From: Tritrichomonas musculus
Lineage: Eukaryota; Parabasalia; Tritrichomonadida; Tritrichomonadidae
NCBI GenBank assembly: GCA_039105265.1
Contig: JAPFFF010000062.1
Span: 682,001-746,000 of the forward strand
Direction: 5' to 3'
Length of the DNA stretch: 64,000 nucleotides
Shown: piece after piece, positions 42,769-53,700 of the stretch
Layout: the number at the start of each line of letters is the position of its first letter
Numbering within the stretch: the first letter of the stretch is position 1
The notes under the pieces: model-generated
The model's input: the letters and a program-made list of their open reading frames with translations, nothing else
Database searches by the model: none
What the model was told of the DNA's origin: nothing
Program-made: the position numbers and the translations under genes

Positions 42769-43980
42769 TTAAATAAATATCAATCGCAATTTTATTAACA
42801 GAATATTGAAAATTTCTTTTTTATTTACGTCTATAACTTTGCCTTTCAAAAGTTTATCAACAAGTACACAATAATCGTACTTGCACAAATTGCAAAATAT
42901 AGATTTATTAATGGATTCACTTTTCAAAAAGGCGAAATTATGATATTTGAGACATTTTTTGATTGATTCTTGAGAGTTTTCTTCATTGTTTTGTAAGAAG
43001 TTGTTTATGAAGTAATTTGCAATGTCGTTGTGGTGGCATTTGATTGATTCATAAAATACTTTTTTATATGACTTATCCTTTAATTCAACATGGTTGTCTT
43101 CTAGAAAGTGAATCATTTCAGAATTTTGGCCATGAATGGCCAAAGGCCACAAAGATGGATTTAATTCAACACCTTCAAGTGCCAAGTAGTTGAATATTTG
43201 AATTGAGCCAAAAAATACAGCATACTCAATTAATGAAAATTCTTTATCTTTTTTATCTTCTTCATCATCTTGTTCTTTTTGGTTTTTAAGTAAAAATGAA
43301 TTTGTTTCATAAATTGATGGTTGAATTTTGGCGTTAATTGAAACATTATTTCGAGTAACGTACGCAATAAATTCTGTAATCATGTCTTTTCGGATCAATT
43401 CACAGATTTGGCTGTCATTTTCGCCTTCCTTTCTTTTTTCATAAAAATTTTCGGTCAAATCTTTCTTTATCTCTTCAACCCATCCATTTTTCTTTAATTC
43501 ATTATCATCCGGATCATATTTTGGGAACCATTTTTCATTGATGAATGGTTGAATTTCAGGCTGAAAAAATTGCGGATATTTGGCTTTTATGTATTTGTCT
43601 GTCTTTGTAATTTTTTTAACGATATATTCATCAATAACTATTATTTTTTGTTCAATGAAAAATAAAAGAATCCTTTTGTTACTCTTAAAAATATTGAATA
43701 TTTCTGAATTTGTAAAATATTTTTTGATGTCATCTTTGAAAATTAGCAAAATTTTTTCTATTTTGCTGAAAAAATTTGAGAAACGATGGCAATTATCTCC
43801 TATTTTGGAAATTAAGTGCAGTAATGACAAAAGGTCATACTTGTTATCACTTATCTTTGAATTATTAAAATTGTCTTCGAGAATTAGTAAGTTTTCCTCT
43901 GAACCAGCTTTTTCTTCAAGAAAATTCAGAATGTTTGTTTGGATGTCCTTCATCGTGTCCAAGTATTCCTGAGAATTCAT
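42769..43980 (-). CDS. DUF3447-type N-terminal region of an ankyrin protein
   Basis: A 403-codon open frame from ATG 43980. The successive blocks (MNSQEYLDTMKDIQTNILNF, SNKRILLFFIEQKIIVIDEY, GENDSQICELIRKDMITEFI, SIQIFNYLALEGVELNPSLW, KCHHNDIANYFINNFLQNN, LCKYDYCVLVDKLLKGKVID) are those of the trichomonad DUF3447 family. They are mostly helical and end in diverged ankyrin-like pairs. The frame closes shortly after the first linker, where the minisatellite begins. The full protein would normally continue with many ankyrin repeats, and those are present downstream but separated by the arrays. This part looks functional in composition, with no internal stop. I see no Inr within 25 bases. Confidence 0.75.
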   Translation of the reverse strand: MNSQEYLDTMKDIQTNILNFLEEKAGSEENLLILEDNFNNSKISDNKYDLLSLLHLISKIGDNCHRFSNFFSKIEKILLIFKDDIKKYFTNSEIFNIFKSNKRILLFFIEQKIIVIDEYIVKKITKTDKYIKAKYPQFFQPEIQPFINEKWFPKYDPDDNELKKNGWVEEIKKDLTENFYEKRKEGENDSQICELIRKDMITEFIAYVTRNNVSINAKIQPSIYETNSFLLKNQKEQDDEEDKKDKEFSLIEYAVFFGSIQIFNYLALEGVELNPSLWPLAIHGQNSEMIHFLEDNHVELKDKSYKKVFYESIKCHHNDIANYFINNFLQNNEENSQESIKKCLKYHNFAFLKSESINKSIFCNLCKYDYCVLVDKLLKGKVIDVNKKEIFNILLIKLRLIFI

Positions 43981-44116
43981 GATTTTTGTTAAAATAATTA
44001 TTTTATCAAAAAGTTAATTTTATATTAAATTTTGAATTATTTTTCATCGTATTTCTGTACGTTATAATTTATAATGAAATGATCAAATATAGCTTCTTTA
44101 CTAAATTAATAAAATA

Positions 44117-44640
44117 TTAGTAAATAAATTTATATATAAACTGAAAAAATATATAATTATTTATTTTGATAATAATTCGAAAGTACAAGCCGATAGAGAG
44201 TACACATTCTATTAAATTTTTCTGCAAAAGCACAGAGTATAAAGGCATATGCATTTCATCTTTCATCAATTGAATTTGAATTGCATTTTCACGTTTAATT
44301 TGAACAATTTCATTATTTAATTCATCAATTTTATTTTGCATTCTTTCCTTCAATTTATCAATTTCATTTGATTTTTCTTTGTCTTTAAGAATCAGTTGGC
44401 GGTTTATTTCACTTGCACTTGTAATTTTTTATAATTATTTAAATTCATCAATTTTATTTTGCATTTCTTCCTTTAGTTTCTCAATCTCATTTGATTTTTC
44501 TCTGTCTTTAAGAATCAGTTGGTGGACTATTTCAATTGTACTTGTTATAAAAATAGATCTTAGCAAATTAAAATTCAAAGATGTGCCTTCAAATTGATGA
44601 ATTTTTTTAGAATACATAATATGTTGACATGTTCTAACAT
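44117..44640 (-). pseudogene. Duplicated coiled-coil fragment of the BTB/LRR/Sel1 gene
   Basis: 44252-44425 and 44445-44590 are two successive copies of the segment at 36320-36530. They share on the minus strand ERMQNKIDELNNEIVQIKRE and QLILKDREKSNEIEKLKE readings at very high identity. Only the coiled-coil segment is present; neither the N-terminal domain nor the LRR part accompanies it. A stop and a small duplication separate the copies, so this is a partial gene duplication and not a gene. Confidence 0.75.
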
Positions 44641-45263
44641 AATATGTCTCATAATGCATTTATTTGGTAGTTTTTTCAAAAATATTTCCATTATTACTAA
44701 TTTTACAAAAAATTGATTTTGATGAATTAAAGACTTCCTTCAAATTTATGCATTCAATTATTGTTGTAATTGTTCATATTTTATCAACAATTAAAAAAAT
44801 AGTATTTCATAAAAAACGGTCATAAATAATGAATATTTCAATTAAAAAAGCAGTTATAGGTTAAATTAATTTAACCACCACAATTTTATTCTCAAAATAT
44901 TGATAGTGTATCACAAATTTTTACGTTGTTATTTCAAATTTTCGAGAATTAAATGATGTCGAAGGATGTTATTTTTCCCCAATATTTGTTTAAATTCTTA
45001 ATGTTTGTTCAAGCTTTTATAGAAATCTTAAGATTTTTATATGTCAAAGTTTGATAAAAAAATACATTTGAATATTTTTTATTATTTGCATAATATCTTT
45101 GAAATAAAAAAGTCAAATAACAATTTATTAATAAAATTGTAATGAATATTTATTTTATATTTTGATTTTATATTTAAAAATAAATAATAATTTAATATTA
45201 TCAATATATTCCATAGAATTAACTTAATTCACTTTTTATCGTTTCATTTAACCAAAATTAATT
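44641..45263. other. AT-rich intergenic region
   Basis: I see nothing coding. A short palindrome AGGTTAAATTAATTTAACC lies at about 44859. The promoter of the VWA gene is at the right end. Confidence 0.6.
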
Positions 45264-45268
45264 TCATT
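45264..45268 (+). promoter_or_regulatory. Inr-like initiator for the VWA gene
   Basis: TCATT with its A at 45266, 12 bases before the ATG at 45278. Confidence 0.55.
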
Positions 45269-45277
45269 TTATTTTAA

Positions 45278-47554
45278 ATGACTTTTGGTGGGTGCTATAT
45301 TCGAAGTGATTCTAGTATTGAAACTATGGCATTGAAATCTGTTGAAATTAAAGGGGAGCAAAAAGAACTCCTTAATAATTTTGAAATTACTCAGATCTTC
45401 ATTCATTCAAAACCTGAGAGCCAAGAAATCAGCTATGTTTTCCCCAATGATATGAAAATATGCATTTATGATCTTACTTTTGTAGTTGGAAGCGAAATAA
45501 TCAAGCCTACCATCAAATCCAAAGATAATGCCAAAAAAATATATGAAGAAGCAGTTGAGCAAGGAAAGACAGCCATTTATGGTTCAAATGTTAGAAATGG
45601 GATGTCTGAATTTAAACTTGGTAATTTGCCTCCAGAGACAGAATGCAAAGTTGTTATTAAAATCGCTTTAATGAGTCAAGTAACAACACCCGATTCCTTT
45701 TTCATCAAATTTCCTCTTGATATCTACACCCCATCTGGTTCAAAACGATCTCTAGGTGTCAAAGCCTCAGAATTTAATTTTTCATTGCAATGTGATTCCG
45801 AAATAATAGAGAATGTTACCTCAAATGTACAAAATTATCAATACAACAACGACACCAAATTATTTACCATAACCAACAAAATTGAAAATCAAAATAATGA
45901 AAATTCCATCATCATAACTTTTCACACCAAAGAACGTCTCCAAAGTTCTGCTTTCCTTGATTCTAAAAGTCAAAAAGATTACCAAAATTATTTACTTACA
46001 CTTTCTCCAGTAATTTCGACAACAAATATTAGTAAAAATAACGAATTTGTCTTTTTGGTCGATTGCAGTGGTTCCATGAGTGGCCGATCGATCCATAAAG
46101 CCTCGGAATGCCTTGAAGTTTTTATTCGTTCTCTTCCACTTCACTCCAGATTTAACATTATTTGTTTTGGATCATCCTATGAGAAACTTTTTGAGAGCTC
46201 CATTGAATATAATGAACAAACGATGAAAAAAGCTCTCAATTTGATTTCCACCCTTGAAGCCAATCTTGGTGGAACGCAAATAATGGAACCACTAAAAGAT
46301 ATCTTTAGTGAAAAGTGCCAATTTGGTCAACGTCAAGTTTTCATCATCACTGACGGCGAAGTTTGGGATGTTGAGTCACTTTTACAGCTTATTTCAGACC
46401 ATTCTAAAGAGAATAGATGCTTTACAATTGGCATTGGACGAGGCTGTGATGCAGGACTCGTCGAAGGAATGGCAAGAGTGTCACATGGAAAAAGTGACTT
46501 TGTGCAAGAAGGTGATTCAATTAGTGAAAAAGTTATTCCTCAATTGGAGAGCTCACTTTTGCCTTCCATTGAATCAGTTGAAGTCCATTTTGAAGGCCAA
46601 GAAAATGAAAGTTTTCAAGTGTCTCCATTTCCAATTCCACCGATCACAATTGACAGCGCCGCCGGCCTTTTCGTTCGTTGCAAAAAGAGCGGAAATTCAT
46701 CAAATGAAGGAATTCTTGTGACGGCAACATTAAATGACAAGCCGATTGAATTCACAATCGATAAAGTAATTGAGTTAGATGATCGTCAATTCGGCTGTTC
46801 AAAAGCAATATTCCCACTTTTTGTATACAACATGATCCAAAACTTTGAGATTAAGGAGTCTTTGTCTGATGAAGAAAAAGCTAAAATTATCGACTTGAGT
46901 ATCGCTAGCGGCGTCCTTTGTAAATACACTGGCTATGTTGGAATCATCGAGCCAACCGAAGAGTATCAAGAAGAGGAAGAAGTTGAAATGGCCGGCGGTT
47001 TTGACGGCCTATTTGATGGTGGTGGCTTTGATTGTTGCTGTTGTAGTTGTAGTCGTAGTTCAGTTAAAGTACCAAAATACGTGGATGTGATCGGCAGTGA
47101 TGATGACAATGTAAATTATCTCAAAGAAGAAGAAGAAGTTGAAATGGCCGGCGGTTTTGACGACCTATTTGATTTCGGTGGTGGAGGCGGCAGTTATGTT
47201 CCAAAAATTGAAAAAGTTGAGGAAAAAGCTGAGAATGAACCTCTTTGTTACAGTCTGATGAATTTGATTAAGCTGCAATCATTCGAAGGTTTTTGGGCTG
47301 ATTTGGATCGAATTAATGGAATGCTGGGAGTGAATGTTCAGAAAATTGATGGCTTGAATGTTGAAGACAAGGATTTGGAAAAGAAGTGCATTTCAACTAT
47401 TCTGGCAATTGCTTCTTTTCATGTTAAATCACAAAATGAAAAGAACACTTGGTCAATGATTGAACATAAAGCAATATCTTGGTTGAAGTCAAATCTTCCA
47501 AATGTTGATATTGACAAGTTAATTCAACAAACTGAAAAGTCAATTAAAATTTAA
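45278..47554 (+). CDS. VIT plus von Willebrand factor A domain protein
   Basis: A 758-residue protein. Residues 1-140 form a VIT (vault protein inter-alpha-trypsin) domain: DMKICIYDLTFVVGSEIIKP, KDNAKKIYEEAVEQGKTAIY, FKLGNLPPETECKVVIKI. Residues about 250-430 are a VWA domain with a complete DxSxS metal site (FLVDCSGSMSG) plus GGTQIMEPL and FIITDGE. The arrangement matches the VWA5A-like family, also found in inter-alpha-trypsin inhibitors and PARP4. No signal peptide is seen, so it is probably intracellular. Residues about 565-655 are a low-complexity insert in which EEEEVEMAGGFDxLFD occurs twice around a cysteine cluster (CCCCSCSRSS). The C-terminal 100 residues are a helical domain (FEGFWADLDRINGMLGVNVQ) usual for this family. 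Confidence 0.9.
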   Translation: MTFGGCYIRSDSSIETMALKSVEIKGEQKELLNNFEITQIFIHSKPESQEISYVFPNDMKICIYDLTFVVGSEIIKPTIKSKDNAKKIYEEAVEQGKTAIYGSNVRNGMSEFKLGNLPPETECKVVIKIALMSQVTTPDSFFIKFPLDIYTPSGSKRSLGVKASEFNFSLQCDSEIIENVTSNVQNYQYNNDTKLFTITNKIENQNNENSIIITFHTKERLQSSAFLDSKSQKDYQNYLLTLSPVISTTNISKNNEFVFLVDCSGSMSGRSIHKASECLEVFIRSLPLHSRFNIICFGSSYEKLFESSIEYNEQTMKKALNLISTLEANLGGTQIMEPLKDIFSEKCQFGQRQVFIITDGEVWDVESLLQLISDHSKENRCFTIGIGRGCDAGLVEGMARVSHGKSDFVQEGDSISEKVIPQLESSLLPSIESVEVHFEGQENESFQVSPFPIPPITIDSAAGLFVRCKKSGNSSNEGILVTATLNDKPIEFTIDKVIELDDRQFGCSKAIFPLFVYNMIQNFEIKESLSDEEKAKIIDLSIASGVLCKYTGYVGIIEPTEEYQEEEEVEMAGGFDGLFDGGGFDCCCCSCSRSSVKVPKYVDVIGSDDDNVNYLKEEEEVEMAGGFDDLFDFGGGGGSYVPKIEKVEEKAENEPLCYSLMNLIKLQSFEGFWADLDRINGMLGVNVQKIDGLNVEDKDLEKKCISTILAIASFHVKSQNEKNTWSMIEHKAISWLKSNLPNVDIDKLIQQTEKSIKI

Positions 47555-48037
47555 CTTTTCTATTTTATTTATCTTTTTTAACTCTAACTTATAAAAATGA
47601 AACTTTTTTTTGAATAATTATCTCACTATTTAAAATTGAATTAATTCAATTTAATATTAAAAAAATCTCAAATCGAGAAAATACAACTTGCAAGCTTGCC
47701 ACACAATATTGAAAAGAAATTGAATTATCATCAAAAATCATATCTTTAGATGAATTATCATTAAAGTCACTATTAAAACTTGAATTATAATTTGCAAATT
47801 CTGATGAATTATATTCATCGTTTCTGTCATTTATACTTGTGTCTTTTTCTTGTTTTCATTGAATGTTTTCTTCAGCATTTATCGGAGGACGATTTATCGT
47901 TTAAGTAATTTTCTTTGAACTTTAGGATCTGTTTTTATATTTTTTCAATTTTTTCTGTATTAATGTCTGATGATTCCGACTTAATAATTGGGATTTGTTT
48001 ATCAGGAGTAGCAAATAACAACTCATGATTAGATTTG

Positions 48038-48105
<68 letters not shown>

Positions 48106-48132
48106 ACGAAATTATTACATTAATTTTTATTA
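47555..48132 (-). other. Intergenic region with a Ser/Asn-rich coding relic and a 66-T tract
   Basis: On the minus strand 47640-48000 reads in mixed frames as a polar relic (EYNSSEFANYNSSFNSDFND, then IIKSESSDINTEKIEKI), family unknown. Bases 48039-48104 are an uninterrupted run of 66 T. Confidence 0.45.
48039..48104. repeat. 66-base T homopolymer
   Basis: The longest homopolymer in the window. On the minus strand it is a poly(A) placed about 30 bases beyond the truncated DUF3447 fragment. Length may be affected by sequencing error. Confidence 0.85.
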
Positions 48133-48570
48133 TCATTTTAATTCCATTCTTTTAAAAGGTCTTATTTCTGGAAGGAAGTATTTATCGTAATCTTTATTTG
48201 AAAACTTATATCCAATAAATTTTTTAACAATACGTGTATTTAATATGATTATTTTTTCTTCAATTAGAAATAAAAGAATTCGCTTGTTTTTCACGAAATT
48301 GTTGAATATTACATTATTTGAGAGGTATTTTTTGATTGGTTCTGTGAGATAATTCGAAAGTTGCTCAATTTTTTTTTTAATAGTGTTGTAGTCGCCATAA
48401 AGTAAATGTAAAAACAATTTAAATTTATTCTGATCTTCGCATATTCTAAGATCAATAAATAATACAATTAGATTTTGATAATATTATTATGCAATAGTTT
48501 CATTATCTATAAAATCTAGAAGTTTACATTGAATACTCTTCATTTCTTCGATATATTTCTGATCATGCAT
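48133..48570 (-). pseudogene. DUF3447-family fragment, N-terminal, broken
   Basis: ATG at about 48570 opens MHDQKYIEEMKSIQCKLLDF, which parallels the 43.98-kb gene. After two stops the frame is open from 48417: FNNFVKNKRILLFLIEEKII, VKKFIGYKF, YFLPEIRPF, then a stop at 48133. It corresponds to the first 150 residues of the family and lacks everything downstream. An A tract on its own strand follows closely. Confidence 0.65.
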
Positions 48571-49755
48571 TTATTCAAAAAATATTAACTTTTTTTAATA
48601 AAGAGAATTTATGTGAATAATTTATTAAAAATAACTATATATTCATTTTTAATTTTAATAACCTTATCAAAAAGACGCTATGCTCTATTACATTTGCAAA
48701 TTCATGTTAATTAGATTAAAAAGAATATCTACTATTTATGGAACTGATTAACATTTGAATTGGATTTTTCAGTAGAATAAAAGTATTCAAACAATGTCAA
48801 TTACTTCATTTCTTTTTTCATGTTGGTATGAATCATCATTGAATGGATTTCCTTTTTTTTTTTTTTTTTTTTTTTGTAAATTGCCGTAATTTAAGCAAAT
48901 ATTATCTAATATACATGATATAAACCAATTATAACAAAATTTATTTTTTCTTTTGTATCATTTTCTACCATTGGTCCTAGCTCTGACTTTTTATCTTGAT
49001 GATTATCTACCACACAGTAACTTTTATACAATTAGGTAAATTTCTTTAACTTTTTCAAGAAAATATGCTAAATTTTAGGTTTTTGAATCGATATCATATA
49101 ATGTTTCAAAATAAAAAAATATATTTTTATTAATCTTTTAATGATGTCGTTTATTGATTTTTCATTTAGTTAGATAGATAATCGATTGAATAGTAATATT
49201 TAATAAACAAAATAAATTTAAACGACATCATAACAAACGATTCTTTAATATTTGGTTGGGAAAATATCTGAATTATGTATGTTGATATCATTAAATAAAA
49301 TAATTAAAAAGATATTCATAATTTCATTATTTTATCGATCATAAATATTGAATAGTATTCAAAAAACTCATATCTTCAATTTTCTGAAAGAAAATAATTT
49401 CATTATTAATTCAATTTACTATAACTTTTCAATACATTAAATGATAGTATTATTTTAAGAAATACATAAAAATATATATTATGGAAGTATTATAAAATAT
49501 AAAATCTTTAAAAATTTTTCAGTTCAGATTATATTTAATTTTGAATTAAATTGAAAATTGAATATCTCATCTTTTTGTATGAGATAATTTTTACGAATCT
49601 TCTATAAAGAATTTTAATGCTTTTTCTAATATTCTTATTGAATTTAGAGAGAAATTAACTTCTTTCAATTTGCTTTCAGAAAATTGAATATATGAGTTTT
49701 TTGAATTAAATTCAATATTTGTGATGAGATAAAAACATGAATATTTTTTTTTTAA
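48571..49755. other. AT-rich intergenic region
   Basis: There is no gene. A T run lies at 48855-48876. The ATTTAATAAACAAAATAAAT and ACGACATCATAACAAACGAT neighbourhoods near 49200 contain an inverted-looking pair ATGATGTCGT / ACGACATCAT (49141, 49222) with an 80-base spacer. Confidence 0.45.
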
Positions 49756-49765
49756 TCATTTCATT
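49756..49765 (+). promoter_or_regulatory. Tandem Inr-like motifs before the proline-rich gene
   Basis: TCATT occurs twice in a row (49756-49760 and 49761-49765). Putative start sites lie 21 and 16 bases before the ATG at 49779. Confidence 0.5.
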
Positions 49766-49778
49766 TTTATTTTAAGTA

Positions 49779-49964
49779 ATGTCAGAACAAGACAAAAAGA
49801 GAGGTCCACCACCACACGGTCATCCCCCTGGCCCTCCTCCAGACGGTGAACATCCCCCAGGTCCTCCTCCAGATGGAGAACGTCCTCCTCCACCTCCAGA
49901 TGGCAAATATTTCGATCCTGATCATGTTCCTGATGGTTCTCATCCTCCTCCAAAGAAAGAATAA
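49779..49964 (+). CDS. Small proline-rich repeat protein
   Basis: A 61-residue protein that is unlike its surroundings in base composition (C-rich coding strand). It consists of PPPDGE-type units (GPPPDGEHPPGPPPDGERPP) between a charged start MSEQDKKRG and a basic/acidic end PPPKKE. There are no hydrophobic segments and no signal peptide. Polyproline II structure is expected, so a binding partner for SH3-, WW- or profilin-like modules is conceivable, but no function can be read from the sequence. The initiator doublet upstream, the ATG and the clean stop argue that this is a real small gene and not chance. Confidence 0.7.
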   Translation: MSEQDKKRGPPPHGHPPGPPPDGEHPPGPPPDGERPPPPPDGKYFDPDHVPDGSHPPPKKE

Positions 49965-50746
49965 AAAATTACGTTTGATATCTCTTTCTTTTTATTTTTG
50001 ACATATTTATCAATCAGATGGTGATTCACTATTTTTCAAAAACTGAATTTAAGCTTAAAAAAATTTTTTTTAATTAATTTTTTAATTGAGAATTGAGAAA
50101 TATTCAGATGCGACGAGAAGCTTTCTGTCTGAGTTCATCAAATATATTTATGAATCACCAAAACTATGAAGTATATTATTGAAATCTAATTTTGAAATGT
50201 TGCAAGTGCCCTTACAAACCACTACCTATGATAGAATTTTTGGGGAAAAAATAGAGAGTATACTTCAGATTTTCAAAGAAGATCTCGAAAAATTTTTTAT
50301 ATATAAAAAATTTTAAGTAAAATCCTATTTTATTGATATATAAAATCTAATTTTTAAATTAATGTGTATAGATGTATGAGTTTACATGATATAATATACA
50401 TTATTTCTAATCTTTTTTACTTCAAAAATATTAAAATTCATGTTTCAAAATTGAAGAACTTGTTGTTCTTGAAAAACTCAAACCAGTAATTTTCCATATA
50501 GACCTCCAAATGAAGAGGCATAAATACAAAATGCAAGTGTAATTAATTTATCAGCTTCTTCATTTTCAACAAAAACAGCAACATATCATGATAATGCCAA
50601 AAGGAAACAATAATAAGCATGAACTACATTTAGTTATAAGCAATTGTTTTCAGCAAATTTTATTTCTTTATCGCTCAAATAAAAAAGGTTCTGCTTTCTT
50701 TTTATGCTTTTTCTTCTCCAAACCTTGAAATTAATAATTATTTGTC
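49965..50746. other. Intergenic region with a short relic
   Basis: There is no intact gene. On the minus strand about 50580-50480 reads VAVFVENEEADKLITLAFCI, then YASSFGGLYGKLLV, perhaps a membrane-protein fragment. Confidence 0.4.
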
Positions 50747-53700
50747 TTATATTTTTTCAATTATCTTCTTACAATTTACTAAACTATCTTCTTTTGTTTC
50801 TTGTCTTTCAATGACTTCTGTTTCTTCGTTAATTTTTTCATTTTGGTCATTATTATTACTTGTAAGTTTTTTCTCAGGGATTTCTTCAAATTTTGGTGAT
50901 AAAATAATGTTTTCTTTAAGAGAATCTTTTTCATGTTTTGAAAAGTATTCATCTATACTTGATACATAATCAAAATACCTATTTTTATCAATATCATTGT
51001 AATTAAACGAATGAGCATACTTCAAATTTTGAACAATTTTTTCAAAAGAAGGACGAAATGAAGGATATCGATGCCAGCATTCCGCAATAAGATATGAGTA
51101 ATCATGACATGGTATAAGAAATTTTATTTCTGGTCGAGTTCCTTTAATTACTTCAATCATGAGGTGCGTTAGAGACTTAATGTTTTTAAAAGGAATTTCA
51201 TTTGTAATTATTTCATAAACAATCATACCAAAAGCATAAACATCTCCTGCTTTTGTGTATTCATATGAATCGAAAATCTCAGGCGAACAATAAATTGGTG
51301 TTCCTTTAATTTTGTATTCAGAACTAATTTTATTGTTCACATCATTTTCAACTTCCTTTGAAAGACCAAAATCAGCAATTTTAGGATAAAAATTGTCATC
51401 AAGTAGAATATTGTCTGGTTTCAAATCTCTGTGAATGATGTTATGACCATGTAAATATTGCATAGCTGCAGCAATTCCATATATAATCATTAATTTTGTC
51501 GTAGGATTCCAGTCCTGAAATGCAATTCCTTGACGTTCTCTTTTTATCGCTTCAGCTAACGAACATTTAGGAACATATTCAGTGATAATTACTGGTTTTT
51601 CTTTATGCTTGAAATTAACAGGGCTGTATCCAATAAATTTAAGAATGCATGGATGATTTAATTTAGAAATAATATTGACTTCTCTGATATGACCAACGAA
51701 ATCATCACTATAAACTTCATCAAGGCAATTTTGAGTGATTTTAGCTGCATAAATAGCTCCTGAACTTTTTTCTTGTATTGTGTAAATTTTAGCAAAGCTT
51801 CCTTTACCAATAAACTGTTTTCGAACAAAATCATCAATATTTATTGATGGAACATTTAAATTTAATTCCATGACGATTTTCTTTTGCATCGAAGATAAGT
51901 CAACTTTTTGATATGATTTATTAGTTTTAGATAAGAAGTATTCGTATTGAATAGCACGATGTTTTTGCTCATATGTTGTCAGATATTCATCAATATATTT
52001 AATATAATCTAAGAACTCTTCTCTATTTACATTAGAGCAAATAAACTCTTCATTTAACTTGAGATCATTAATAATGGCATCAAATGAAGGCCTTTTAATT
52101 GGATCTTGTGACCAGCATGAAGTAATCAATTTTTGATAACATTGAGGAATTACTTCATTTATTGAAGGACGTTGACCTTCCAAGACTTTTGTCATTATTT
52201 GATAGATAGAATTACCACCAAAAGGTTTTTCACAACAAATTATCTCAAATATAATTAATGAAAATGCATAAACATCACTTGCTTTACTGTATTCTTCTCT
52301 CTCGAAGATTTCTGGTGCAAAGTATTTTGGCATTCCTTTAATTTCTTTACAAGATTTATTTATCTCTTCACAATATATTGAATAACAAAAATTAGCAAGC
52401 TTAGGATTTAAATAATCATCCAAAAGAATATTGTCTGGTTTTAAATCGCGATGAATTATGCCTTTAGAATGCAAATATGACATGCATGATGCTATTCCAT
52501 AGATGCAAATGAGCTTTTTTGTATCATTCCATTCATTTATTTGAACTCCTTTTTGCTCTAAATCAAGAAGCTGCCGTAAGGTTCCATTTGAATTATATTC
52601 CGTTATAATAACTGGCTTATTTTGATTTACAAAGTCTGTGGGACTATATCCAATAAACTTTAATATGCATGGATGATTAAGTTTAGAAATTATCAATGCT
52701 TCCCGATAAATGTTTATTTTATTTCTCTCATTTTGGTGAATTTGTTTAATGGAAACTTTAGCTGCATTAATTTCGTTTGTTTCATTATTTTTAACTTTGA
52801 AAACAAGGCCAAAAAGGCCTTCGCCAATTTTCTTTTGCTTTGAATATTTAGACAAATCAAGATACTCAACATTTTCTAATTGATTTGGTACAGTATCATC
52901 ATCTTCTTTTATTTCATAATCAATCTCATTCATTGATCTAACAAATTTTTTGAATTTTCCACTATTTTTCTCTATAAATTTCTGAAATGGAATCTTATTC
53001 TTTGTTTTTTCAAAATTAATTTCATATTCATCAAGCATTTTTATGTATTCAAAATATATATCTTTATCAACACCTGGAAGAATGAATTCTTCTTGATTAC
53101 TTTTCAGCATATTAACAATATCTTTGAAAGTAGGACGATTTGCAACATCTTTTGACCAGCAACTTTCAATGAGTAATTTGAAACAAACTGGCAATTTTTC
53201 ATCAATTTTTGGCCTATAGTTTTTATTATAAAGTTTTCTAAATAGAGCCAAAGAAATGTCAGGAAAAGCTTTTTCTTTCATCAATATTTCATAAACAATC
53301 AAAGAATACAAAAAAACTTCATTTTCCCAACCAGTTGTTGTATCAAAATATTCTTCACCAAATGTTCTCGCATCACTTATATGCCTCACATCTTTGCCTA
53401 GACCATAAAAACAAATTTTTGGAAACAAGTAATCATCAAGATAAATGTTGGTTGAAATTATTTTGGGATACAAAGATGGAATTGATTTTGAATGAAAATA
53501 AGACATTCCTGATGCTATCCCATAGAGTATAATCATTCTATGCGTATTTGTAAAATGAGGAATTGTAAAACCATGTTTTTCTGTTTTAAGAAAATCGTTT
53601 AATGATCTGTTTGAGTAAAAATCAGTAAGGAGAACAATGTTTTTGGAATGATCGAAATCTCTTACGCTTGCTCCAATGTAATTTGAAATAGCACCATGAT

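Noticed and set aside
27289-43980. Spliceosomal introns in the ankyrin genes
   Set aside because: No trichomonad-type 5' splice site or ACTAACACACAG-like 3' motif was seen at the linker borders. The idea is kept only as a testable possibility in the findings.
46308-46721. Overlapping plus-strand frame of 137 codons inside the VWA gene
   Set aside because: It is a +1 shadow of the VWA coding region; it lacks a start context and recognisable domains.
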